Origin: Oceanobacillus sojae
GTDB lineage: Bacteria > Bacillota > Bacilli > Bacillales > Amphibacillaceae
Length of the DNA stretch: 64,000 nucleotides
Assembly: GCF_900162665.1 (NCBI RefSeq)
Contig: NZ_LT727810.1
Coordinates: forward strand, 155,067 to 219,066
Reading direction: 5' to 3'
Part shown: positions 52,545-60,114 of the stretch, in pieces
Layout of the letters: each line of letters begins with the position of its first letter
How positions within the stretch are numbered: position 1 is the stretch's first letter
Position numbers and translations under genes: made by a program
Notes under the pieces: generated by a model
Told to the model about the DNA's origin: nothing
The model's database searches: none
The model's input: only the letters and a program-made list of their open reading frames with translations

Positions 52545-53939
52545 ATGATATCTGAATCTATCAAAGACAAGTTGAATGATGAGTTGAACGAAACCTGTAA
52601 GGAATTAAAAATCCCCGGTATGGCACTTACTGTATATCAAAATGGTAATAGTATTTATAATAATTATTATGGATATAGAAATGTAGACGAAAAGCTACCT
52701 GTTACAAAGGATACTGTATTTGGCCTGGCTTCTATTACCAAATCTCTGACATGTCTTACGATTATGATGCTGGAGGAGGAGGGTAAATTAAATAGCACAG
52801 ATAAGGTGATAAAATGGCTGCCCAATTTGAAATGGCCAAGGGAAGATTACGCGAAACAGCTGGAAATCAGACACCTTATGTCCCATACCAGCGGATTGCC
52901 GGGATTACCTTCCATTCACAATGCCCGTATCAGAAGTATAAGGAATGATCCGGATGGTGAATTTTTATTTGGTAAATGGAATCCGGATGAGCAGACTATC
53001 ATACAAACAGCGGATGAATTGATTGAACAAATAAGCAATATGGAGTTCGAATTGCTTGGTCCCCCTGGAAAAGTATTTAATTATTCCAATGAAGGGTTCG
53101 GGATGCTGCAAAAAATAATTGAATTGGCTAGCGGGACACCTTTTATCAAATATGTAGAAGAAAAATTATTTTTCCCGCTCGATATGCAAGATTCCTTTTT
53201 CCTTACTGAGTCCATTGCAAATAAAGAAAATGTAACGGAATTATATGCCTATAAAGAAAAGCAATCAGATGTTTTTCACTCGCCGGCCTGGTGGGATGTA
53301 GGTGATATTTATACGAATGGATCATGGAAAACATCTGCCGAAGATTTAATGAAATTTGTAGAGATGCTGCGTTTAAATGGCAATTTCTATGGCAAAAAGA
53401 TTATATCAGAGAATATGATCAAAAAAATGACTTCATCTGCTTTTCGTCTGCCTAATGGCGGAGATTATGGCTATGGGATTGAAATAAATTCGATCGGAGA
53501 ATACACCCGGTTTGGGCATGGAGGCAGTGTAAAGGGCGTCTCTTCTAATTTTCAAGTTATCGGAGAAAAAGGAATATCAGCTTCCATTTTGGTTAATATG
53601 GCTGATGTCCCGGCAGAGAAAATATTAGTCTCTGTATTAAATACTCTTTTAGAAATACCGGCAGCAGAGCTATTCAACAAAAGTCCGGTGCTGTCTGATA
53701 AATCATTGGATTTAAGTAACTTTTCTGGATTATATAAATCAGGAGAAGGAAATAAGGCTTCGGTATCCATACAAAATAATTTGCTTTATTTAAATCGAAA
53801 TGAGCTCGTTACTTGCTTTTACCCGATATCTGAAAATGATTTTATAGCTGAAACAGGAGAGAGGATTTATTTTTCAAGGAACGGGGATCATGTGACTTCT
53901 GTTCTTATTGGGAAGAGAGTACTGGAAAAAGTGGATTGA
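52545..53939 (+). CDS. serine hydrolase of the beta-lactamase class C / AmpC fold
   Basis: A 464-residue enzyme. The SxxK motif is in LASITKSLTC, the YxN motif in FNYSNEGF, and the third motif HGG in FGHGGSVKG. The C-terminal domain (about 380-460) is a beta-rich lipocalin-like extension. No signal peptide is seen. Family members are D-aminopeptidases, esterases or penicillin-binding-like proteins; beta-lactamase activity is not implied. It has its own ribosome site and no operon partner. Confidence 0.87.
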   Translation: MISESIKDKLNDELNETCKELKIPGMALTVYQNGNSIYNNYYGYRNVDEKLPVTKDTVFGLASITKSLTCLTIMMLEEEGKLNSTDKVIKWLPNLKWPREDYAKQLEIRHLMSHTSGLPGLPSIHNARIRSIRNDPDGEFLFGKWNPDEQTIIQTADELIEQISNMEFELLGPPGKVFNYSNEGFGMLQKIIELASGTPFIKYVEEKLFFPLDMQDSFFLTESIANKENVTELYAYKEKQSDVFHSPAWWDVGDIYTNGSWKTSAEDLMKFVEMLRLNGNFYGKKIISENMIKKMTSSAFRLPNGGDYGYGIEINSIGEYTRFGHGGSVKGVSSNFQVIGEKGISASILVNMADVPAEKILVSVLNTLLEIPAAELFNKSPVLSDKSLDLSNFSGLYKSGEGNKASVSIQNNLLYLNRNELVTCFYPISENDFIAETGERIYFSRNGDHVTSVLIGKRVLEKVD

Positions 53940-54230
53940 AATACGCTATCAAGAAGCCAAATACAGTAACTAAAAACACATGGTTACCTTGTATTAATTT
54001 ATTTTCTCCTGATGCTAATGTTGTGATAATAAAATAAAGGTGGTACCTTCACCAACTTATGATGGAGGTACCATGCCTATTGTTCACTTACTTGAGTGGT
54101 TCAAAAAGACGGCTTAGTTAGTTCTATTCAATAGCAGTATTCAACCCTAAAATGAATTACCGCTTTTTAACCATTATTCCTGTTAGTATATGATTAATTC
54201 ACTTATTCATCAGAAAATCAAAATATCTAT
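53940..54230. other. intergenic region between convergent genes
   Basis: A 290-bp region. An 8-bp inverted repeat TGGTACCT / AGGTACCA (about 54040-54074) is present without a clear T tail. Nothing else was identified. Confidence 0.4.
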
Positions 54231-55238
54231 CTAGGTATAATATGGTGAGAATGGAAGTATTTTCTCCGCAAGTTTAGAAAAATCTAAGGAATTGATTTCT
54301 TCAATTGTCGATACATCACCTTCATCAAAAAACGGAGTTATCCCTCCACAAATACTTGCTGAAATAGCACCGATAGTGTCAGTATCAGCTCCTAAACTTG
54401 CACTGATTTTTGCAGCTTTCATTGGATCTCCCTTAGCAAGCTGTACAACTGCCAAAACTGCAGGAATAGATTCAATCGTTTCAACACCAGTCCCCAACTC
54501 GTTAACAATTCGTGTAATAGCGTCTTCCTCAATACAATTATGAACAATCTTATGCACATATTGAATTCGGAAGGATAGAGATGGACTTGGAAATTCAGCT
54601 CCATACCCTTTAGATTCTTCAGCTACTCTAACAGCAATTTCCCAAATTTCATCAATGTCTTTTCCACCAGCAGCAACATAGCTAATACAGGCTGCTACAA
54701 CGCATGCTCCTGATACTGCTATTTCTGTATTATGCGTTGGTAAACATATCTCAAAAACATTTTCCATCAGCTTATCTAAATGCTTATAATCAGATACAAG
54801 ACCGATTGGTGAAATTTTCATTGCTGCACCATTGGTTGTATTACCATACCCTGTATTGTTAACAGGAACTCCTTTTTTTATTGCTTGTACAGCTTTAAGT
54901 GTTGAGGGGCCAGAAACTAATTTGGAATCTTTTGCGTTAGAAATCCACTCTATCAAATGGTTAATATAATCCATTGCATTTAATTTCCCTTGGTTTTTGA
55001 CAATGGATTCTAAAATCATGACTGTATTAATTGTGTCATCAGTAACAGAACCAGCTGGCAAATTTCTTGGAATTAATTGATTTTCTAAAGATGGCAATAA
55101 AGTTTTTATTCCATTCGGAAAACTTCTTCTTATTTGATTATAGGTCCAAAATTCTGTTGGCATACCGTAAGCATCACCAACAGCTCCCCCCATTAAAATA
55201 CCTTTTATTCTTCTTAATAATTCACTATTGATTGTCAA
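54231..55238 (-). CDS. ADP-ribosylglycohydrolase-fold protein
   Basis: A 335-residue protein of the DraG/ARH fold. Metal-binding segments are GAVGDAYGMPTEF, GSVTDDTIN and GADTDTIGAISASICGG. It overlaps the PTS gene stop by 4 bp (ATGA), so it is translationally coupled to a sugar importer. Members of this fold in sugar operons may hydrolyse N- or O-glycosides rather than ADP-ribose. The function here is inferred from context only. Confidence 0.85.
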   Translation of the reverse strand: MTINSELLRRIKGILMGGAVGDAYGMPTEFWTYNQIRRSFPNGIKTLLPSLENQLIPRNLPAGSVTDDTINTVMILESIVKNQGKLNAMDYINHLIEWISNAKDSKLVSGPSTLKAVQAIKKGVPVNNTGYGNTTNGAAMKISPIGLVSDYKHLDKLMENVFEICLPTHNTEIAVSGACVVAACISYVAAGGKDIDEIWEIAVRVAEESKGYGAEFPSPSLSFRIQYVHKIVHNCIEEDAITRIVNELGTGVETIESIPAVLAVVQLAKGDPMKAAKISASLGADTDTIGAISASICGGITPFFDEGDVSTIEEINSLDFSKLAEKILPFSPYYT

Positions 55239-57187
55239 GCCATATTCCCTCCATCCTTCGCTAAATCACCTATACGACTTCTATTTTCATACTCTTTTAA
55301 TTGGATTGACATTATTTCTCCTGAATAATCAATGAAATCGGAGTTTACAATTAAAATATTTTCATATTGATCTGCATTCGTAATGACTGCCGGTGTTTCA
55401 GCACTAAAACCTGCATTCTTAATCGCATCTAATTCAAATTCGATAATAGCCTCACCTTTCCTTACAAAATCGCCTTGTTCTTTTAATTTTTTGAAGTATT
55501 TTCCTTGTAAATTTACAGTATCTTTTCCAACATGAATAAGCATTTCTATTCCATCCGTACTTGTAATCCCTACAGCATGCTTTGTTGGGAAAATTGTTGT
55601 AACTTCTCCATCAAAAGGGGCTATAATTTGGTTTCCTTCTGGATAAAATAAAATCCCCTTTCCTAATAATCCATTTGCAAAGGCAGAGTCTGTTGCGTTT
55701 TCTAACTCTGTAACATTGCCTTTTAAAGGAGAGTGAATAACAATTTCTCCTAATCCAGACACTTCATGTTTCATTTTTTTTTCTTCCTCTGGCCCCGCTT
55801 CTTCGTTAAAAGTAAAATAAGTCAATAAGAATGAAATAATCATTGAAATGAGTACGCCAATAATTGAAATAATTAAACCTGAGTACCCACCACTAGGATT
55901 TAAAAATGAGACAAAACCAAATATGCCAACAACACCTGCATAAAAATCAGCTCCCAGTATTGAAATAAAAGTTCCACCAATAGCTCCGCCAATCATAGAA
56001 AATACAAAACGTTTTTTTACTGGAAGTGTAACACCATAGATTGCAGGTTCAATGATACAGAATAAAGCAGAAATTAATGCTGGAATAGCAATTTCTTTTT
56101 GGGCTCTTGACTTTGTTTTAAAATATACAGCTGCTACAACAGCGGTTTGGGCAAAAGAAGCAGTAAATAGCATCGGTAAAATATAATCAGAACCATGACT
56201 GCCCAGATTTTGAATACCTAATGTAATTAACGGCCAATGTAATCCAAGAATGACCAATGGTTGATATATAAGTGCTACAAGAAATGATGTTAAAATGGTT
56301 GATACTCCGTAAAGTGCGGAAAAACCATTTGAAATAAGCTCACTTAACATATTTGTAATAGGTCCAATAATTAATAAAGAAATAGGAAGTGTAATCAAAA
56401 TTGTTAAAAAGGGAACCAGCGTGAAAGCCATCACAGAGGGAATCTTTCTTTTTAAAAACTGATTGATTTTCGATGCAAAATACACAATAAAAATAATCGG
56501 AATGACTGTTGATGCATATCCATTAGCCGGAAACATAATAGGGACACCAAAGAATGTTTGGTAAACAGGTGTAGATATGAATGATCCTTCAAAAAGTGTC
56601 TTTAGTACGTCACCACTTGCTAAGCTCTCCGTCATACCTGGAAAAACGAGAATTGTTCCGATAATAATCCCTATTGCTGGATCTAATTTAAACGCCTTTG
56701 CACTGGTGTAACCAAGAATCACAGGGAAAAAATAAAAAATGGACTGTCCCATTGCGTTTAGAATAATATAAGCTCCGTCGGTTTCTTGTAATAAGCCGGA
56801 GAATGTTAGTATCATGAGAACACCTTGGACTAATCCACATGCGAGTAATACTCCCAAAACTGGAGTTATAACTTTTGTAATTATTTCTATAATGGAGTTA
56901 ATAGTTCCCTTCTTTTCCCCATTTTCAATTGTTTTTTGGGTTCCTATTTTTTCTAAAATAGAATTATAGACATCTCCTACATGAGTGCCAATAACAACTT
57001 GATATTGTCCTCCTGCTTTCTGAGCTGTTGCAATCGCTTTGTTTTCCTTTAACTTTGCTTCATTGACAAGCGTGTAATCATTTAAACTAAAACGTAACCT
57101 TGTCATACAATGTGTTAATCCAATAATATTATCTTCTCCACCAACATTTTCGATAATAAAATGGGATAGATCATCAAATTTCCCCAT
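55235..57187 (-). CDS. PTS EIIBCA, beta-glucoside family
   Basis: A 650-residue permease with all three PTS domains: EIIB (about 1-85; GLTHCMTRLRFSL with the active Cys), EIIC (about 100-465, ten or so spans, AYIILNAMGQSIFYFFPVILG) and EIIA (about 490-640; MLIHVGKDTVNLQGKYF with the active His). It is the first structural gene behind a RAT/terminator leader and is controlled by the LicT-like antiterminator upstream. An AGGAGG site precedes it. The probable substrate is a beta-linked disaccharide or glycoside. Confidence 0.92.
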   Translation of the reverse strand: MGKFDDLSHFIIENVGGEDNIIGLTHCMTRLRFSLNDYTLVNEAKLKENKAIATAQKAGGQYQVVIGTHVGDVYNSILEKIGTQKTIENGEKKGTINSIIEIITKVITPVLGVLLACGLVQGVLMILTFSGLLQETDGAYIILNAMGQSIFYFFPVILGYTSAKAFKLDPAIGIIIGTILVFPGMTESLASGDVLKTLFEGSFISTPVYQTFFGVPIMFPANGYASTVIPIIFIVYFASKINQFLKRKIPSVMAFTLVPFLTILITLPISLLIIGPITNMLSELISNGFSALYGVSTILTSFLVALIYQPLVILGLHWPLITLGIQNLGSHGSDYILPMLFTASFAQTAVVAAVYFKTKSRAQKEIAIPALISALFCIIEPAIYGVTLPVKKRFVFSMIGGAIGGTFISILGADFYAGVVGIFGFVSFLNPSGGYSGLIISIIGVLISMIISFLLTYFTFNEEAGPEEEKKMKHEVSGLGEIVIHSPLKGNVTELENATDSAFANGLLGKGILFYPEGNQIIAPFDGEVTTIFPTKHAVGITSTDGIEMLIHVGKDTVNLQGKYFKKLKEQGDFVRKGEAIIEFELDAIKNAGFSAETPAVITNADQYENILIVNSDFIDYSGEIMSIQLKEYENRSRIGDLAKDGGNMA

Positions 57188-57221
57188 AAATAAACCTCCT
57201 CCAAATTTTTTTATATAAAAA

Positions 57222-57269
57222 AGGCAATACTTAATAAAAGTGAAGAATCACTTTTATTAAGTATTGCCT
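57222..57269 (-). terminator. conditional terminator in the PTS leader
   Basis: A perfect 21-bp stem with a 6-base loop, followed by TTTTTT on the minus strand, between the antiterminator and the PTS gene. It overlaps the RAT site. Confidence 0.9.
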
Positions 57270-57290
57270 GATTTAACAGTTACAATTTTC
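57261..57290 (-). promoter_or_regulatory. RAT (ribonucleic antiterminator) site 1
   Basis: The minus strand contains ATTGTAACTG-N7-AGGCAATAC, close to the BglG/LicT RAT ATTGTTACTG-N7-AGGCAAAAC. It overlaps the left arm of the terminator, so bound antiterminator would prevent it from folding. Confidence 0.85.
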
Positions 57291-57296
57291 ATTTAT

Positions 57297-58127
57297 TTAA
57301 TTAAGTATTCGATTAATATGAAGAATCAAGTAGAATCTCTCTTCATTATGGATTTTTATTTCTAATCGTTTTTCTAAATATATTATGATTTTATCAACAC
57401 AAGCAGATAGCTTTGGATATTTTATATCAATATCCTCAAGCAAGTTGAAATTTTTTGAAGAGGGAAACTCATCCGCAAAAACTCTTCTCAAAAAAAATCT
57501 TAAATGTAATACAAAACGAGAAAAATAGGAGGAATCCTCGTTGAGCTCCATTTTAAAATGAAAGCGTATCATAGTTATAATGTCATGAATAATTTCTGTA
57601 CTCCATACTGTCTGTTGCATTTCTTGACCATTTTGTTGGGCATTTACAAAATGAAGTGTAATAAAAGCTGCTTCATCTTCAGATAACATCATATTTTCAT
57701 AGTAATGTATGATTTTCAATGATTCTAAAGCTGCTTCATATTCTTTTTTGTAAAATTGTTTTATCTCCCATAGCAACTCATTTTTAATTTTCGTATGATT
57801 TTTATTTCTTTCTAATGCATAAGTAATATGGTCTGCTAAGCCTATATAGACACTCTCATCAAATTTTACACCTAATTTTTTTTCAGCAGCTTCTACCATT
57901 CTATTTGTCAACTCTAAGTGATTAATAGGAATTTCATCTAATAGTTTAAAAAAACTATTCATCGTTTGAGCAGATTGCAAAACAAATAATTTTTCAATCA
58001 TAGAATCTTCTATTTGATCTCCAATCTTCTTATTAAAAGCAACTCCTCTGCCGATAATAATATGCTCCAGATTTCGAGAGTTTTCAGCGAGCACAACATT
58101 ATTATTATAAACTTTCTTAAGTTTCAA
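57297..58127 (-). CDS. LicT/BglG-type transcriptional antiterminator
   Basis: A 276-residue RNA-binding antiterminator: CAT domain (about 1-55; KKVYNNNVVLAENSRN..IIGRGVAFNKK), PRD1 (about 70-165; LADHITYALERN) and PRD2 (about 175-276; FVLHLRFFLRRV). Phosphorylation of PRD His by the PTS controls dimerization and RAT binding. The start is a TTG at 58127, 10 bp after an 11-G tract that must act as ribosome site. One more G would put an upstream ATG (58150) in frame. Both its own leader and the PTS leader carry RAT sites. Confidence 0.9.
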   Translation of the reverse strand: MKLKKVYNNNVVLAENSRNLEHIIIGRGVAFNKKIGDQIEDSMIEKLFVLQSAQTMNSFFKLLDEIPINHLELTNRMVEAAEKKLGVKFDESVYIGLADHITYALERNKNHTKIKNELLWEIKQFYKKEYEAALESLKIIHYYENMMLSEDEAAFITLHFVNAQQNGQEMQQTVWSTEIIHDIITMIRFHFKMELNEDSSYFSRFVLHLRFFLRRVFADEFPSSKNFNLLEDIDIKYPKLSACVDKIIIYLEKRLEIKIHNEERFYLILHINRILN

Positions 58128-58137
58128 AATGAATTCA

Positions 58138-58148
58138 CCCCCCCCCCC
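58138..58148 (-). repeat. 11-G homopolymer at the antiterminator start
   Basis: Eleven C on the plus strand (G on the coding strand) directly before the antiterminator gene. Such tracts slip during replication. They alter ribosome-site strength and here also the frame of an upstream ATG. Confidence 0.8.
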
Positions 58149-58174
58149 ATCAATAAACTATAAAAATGAAAAAA

Positions 58175-58231
58175 CAAGACCAACTAATATAGGCACAGTT
58201 AAATAAAGTGCCATACATTAATTTGATCTTG
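58175..58231 (-). terminator. conditional terminator in the antiterminator gene's leader
   Basis: On the minus strand a long hairpin (CAAGATCAA..GGCAC / GTGCC..TTGGTCTTG, with some internal mismatches) ends in TTTTTT. It overlaps RAT site 2. Confidence 0.8.
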
Positions 58232-58253
58232 CCTGTGAGATACAGTTACAATT
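58225..58253 (-). promoter_or_regulatory. RAT site 2
   Basis: The minus strand contains AATTGTAACTG-N7-CAGGCAAGAT, a good RAT match overlapping the 5' arm of the terminator. It indicates autoregulation of the antiterminator gene. Confidence 0.82.
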
Positions 58254-58287
58254 CAAAGATTAATTTAGATTATTTAATTATAGTTAA

Positions 58288-58316
58288 ATCTTAAACATAA
58301 AACGCTTACTTGTCAA
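58288..58316 (-). promoter_or_regulatory. promoter of the antiterminator/PTS operon with cre
   Basis: TTGACA (58316-58311), 17 bp, TAAGAT (58293-58288) on the minus strand. The cre-like AGTAAGCGTTTTAT (58310-58297) lies in the spacer. Confidence 0.65.
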
Positions 58317-58340
58317 TATTAAAAAAGTTGAAATTATGTT

Positions 58341-58387
58341 CGTTGATTGTCAGAAATGGTGCATATCCCCATTTCTGACAATCAACG
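58341..58387. repeat. 19-bp perfect inverted repeat
   Basis: CGTTGATTGTCAGAAATGG and its exact complement with a 9-base loop, between the antiterminator promoter and the small membrane protein gene. The T-rich stretches on either side are short. It could be a bidirectional terminator, an operator pair or a repetitive palindromic element. Confidence 0.7.
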
Positions 58388-58462
58388 TAATTATAAACTT
58401 TTTGTTTATAAATAATAAGAACGGGGAATTGTAATTGAAAGAAGAAGTGAGGAGGTCAGACG

Positions 58463-58606
58463 ATGCTTTGGACGATTATCGTTATCATTTTAGTTTTATG
58501 GCTGCTGGGCTTCATTGGAGGAGTAGCCGGAAATCTTGTTCATATATTACTGGTTGTGGCTTTAATCATACTGATTGTCAAGCTTTTAACTGGGCGGGCG
58601 CCTTAG
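58463..58606 (+). CDS. 47-residue membrane protein (lmo0937 family)
   Basis: A short protein with two hydrophobic segments (about 1-17 and 24-42), MLWTIIVIILVLWLLGF start and GRAP end, separated by a Gly-rich turn (GGVAGN). AGGAGG lies 8 bp before the ATG. This pattern is typical of lmo0937-type proteins, which are common in Bacillota and often stress-related. A GC-rich hairpin follows at about 58640-58668. Confidence 0.85.
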   Translation: MLWTIIVIILVLWLLGFIGGVAGNLVHILLVVALIILIVKLLTGRAP

Positions 58607-58639
58607 ATAGGAGTTTTTAAAACGAAGAGGTGAAACTGC

Positions 58640-58668
58640 GGGGGGATTAATTATCTTTATTATCCCCC
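58640..58668 (+). terminator. hairpin after the small membrane protein gene
   Basis: GGGGGAT / ATCCCCC stem with a 12-15-base loop, lacking a clear T tail. It is a possible weak terminator. Confidence 0.45.
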
Positions 58669-59095
58669 CATATATAAGTTAGTAGATTATACATAAGATA
58701 ATTAGGCGGATAGAAATTGTTAATCGTTCTCAAAAAAAGACAGAAAAGAAAAATAGTAAACCTTATGAGTCTAAAAATGTGTTAAATGGTATTCGAGATT
58801 AGGAGGTATTATTCGCCCGGTATCTTGAGTACCAGTGAAAAATATTACCCCTTATCAAAGTATCCAAGAATGCTTAACATGGAGTTTAAAAGGTTAAAGC
58901 TTGTCTGAAAAGACGAGCTTTTTTTAATGCATTGCAACTGAGATACCAGCTTTAAGAATAGAGGGAGCTCTAAAATTATAAATGAAGGCTGATCAGTCAG
59001 TAATGTCCAGTTTATCTGGGCTTAAATGATACATACAAGTCGCAACATCTGCACTTAATTTATATTTTGCTTTTGTAGTGGGAAAAACCAAATAT
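58669..59095. other. intergenic region with an orphan terminator
   Basis: A 430-bp region without a supported gene. A terminator (58896-58925: AAAGCTTGTC / GACGAGCTTT, then T7) has no gene directly before it, which suggests a decayed gene or an unannotated small transcript between 58670 and 58895. AGGAGG at about 58801 has no start codon at good distance. Confidence 0.5.
58896..58925 (+). terminator. orphan rho-independent terminator
   Basis: AAAGCTTGTC-tgaaaa-GACGAGCTTT followed by T7: a strong intrinsic terminator about 290 bp after the nearest upstream gene. Confidence 0.8.
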
Positions 59096-59142
59096 GAAAT
59101 AAAAATTCAAAAGTTTTATATAATATATTGAATTTTTATTTC
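59096..59142. promoter_or_regulatory. murQ promoter region with 15-bp inverted repeat
   Basis: GAAATAAAAATTCAA and its exact complement TTGAATTTTTATTTC flank 17 bp that contain TATAAT (59119-59124). A regulator bound here would cover the promoter. Confidence 0.6.
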
Positions 59143-59173
59143 AAGTGGTATAAAATAAATTGTAATCAATTTA

Positions 59174-59187
59174 ATAAAGCGCTTACA
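59174..59187 (+). promoter_or_regulatory. candidate cre site at murQ
   Basis: ATAAAGCGCTTACA, one base from TGAAAGCGCTTACA-like cre sequences. It lies just ahead of the murQ ribosome site. Confidence 0.5.
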
Positions 59188-59202
59188 AAAAGGAGGAAAG
59201 AA

Positions 59203-60093
59203 ATGCTTGGCGATTTAACTACAGAAAAGCGAAATGAGAAAACTATGAATCTTGATGAGATGTCAACAGAAGCATTCTTGAAAATCATGAATGGTGAAGA
59301 TGCTAAAGTAGCTTACATTATAAAAGAAAATATCCTATATATAACAGAAGCTGTAAATAATATTATTACTTCATTAAAATCTGGTGGCAGACTGATTTAC
59401 TTAGGCGCAGGGACCAGTGGAAGACTTGGCTTACTTGATGCTGTTGAGTGTCCTCCAACGTTTGGAACAGATCCCAAAGAGGTTATTGGCTTAATTTCTG
59501 GAGGTAACGAGGCTTTTATTCAAGCAGTAGAAGGAGCGGAAGATAATGAAGAATTAGGCAGGAATGATTTACAATCTATTCATTTAACGGATTCAGATAT
59601 TGTAGTTGGCATTGCAGCAAGTGGACGAACACCATATGTCATAGGCGGTCTTCAATACGCTAATGATATTGGTGCAGCCACTGTTGCTGTCAGTAATAAT
59701 AGGAACTCTACAATTGGAAGAGTTGCTAAAACAAAAATTGAGGTTGATTGTGGGCCGGAGGTTTTAAGCGGTTCAACAAGATTGAAAGCGGGGACGGCGC
59801 AAAAAATGATTTTAAATATGCTGTCAACAGCGTCAATGGTTGGTGTTGGAAAAACATATCAAAATTTACTGGTAGATTTGCAGCCAACTAATGAAAAACT
59901 TAAAGAAAGAGCAAAAAAAATTATTATGGAAGCAACCCAATGCGATTTTTCAACAGCCGAAGCATATTTCAAAATGGCAAACTATGAAACAAAGACAGCC
60001 ATTATTATGCTATTGACTGATTTATCCTATGATGAGGCAGTTGAGTGTTTGAAGAAAACAGAAGGTTCTATCCATAAGACAATAGAAAAATAA
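59203..60093 (+). CDS. murQ: N-acetylmuramic acid 6-phosphate etherase
   Basis: A 296-residue SIS-domain enzyme that cleaves the lactyl ether of MurNAc-6-phosphate to GlcNAc-6-phosphate and lactate in cytosolic peptidoglycan recycling. Motifs are LIYLGAGTSGRLGLLDAVECPPTFG and VGIAASGRTPYVIGGL. The C-terminal helix bundle contains MEATQCDFSTAEAYF. The ATG at 59203 follows AGGAGG; an in-frame start 75 bp upstream lies in the inverted repeat region and is rejected. It is the first gene of a muropeptide-sugar operon. Confidence 0.95.
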   Translation: MLGDLTTEKRNEKTMNLDEMSTEAFLKIMNGEDAKVAYIIKENILYITEAVNNIITSLKSGGRLIYLGAGTSGRLGLLDAVECPPTFGTDPKEVIGLISGGNEAFIQAVEGAEDNEELGRNDLQSIHLTDSDIVVGIAASGRTPYVIGGLQYANDIGAATVAVSNNRNSTIGRVAKTKIEVDCGPEVLSGSTRLKAGTAQKMILNMLSTASMVGVGKTYQNLLVDLQPTNEKLKERAKKIIMEATQCDFSTAEAYFKMANYETKTAIIMLLTDLSYDEAVECLKKTEGSIHKTIEK

Positions 60094-60114
60094 AAAGAAA
60101 GGTGTGAAATCACT

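Noticed and set aside
54036..54074. AAGGTGGTACC resembles the T-box antiterminator motif
   Set aside because: No specifier or stem I structure is visible, no plus-strand gene follows, and the next gene is on the other strand. Chance resemblance is more likely.
58435..58620. 61-codon plus-strand frame overlapping the small membrane protein
   Set aside because: The overlapping frame at 58463-58606 has an AGGAGG site at good spacing and a clear lmo0937-type protein; the longer frame is composition shadow.
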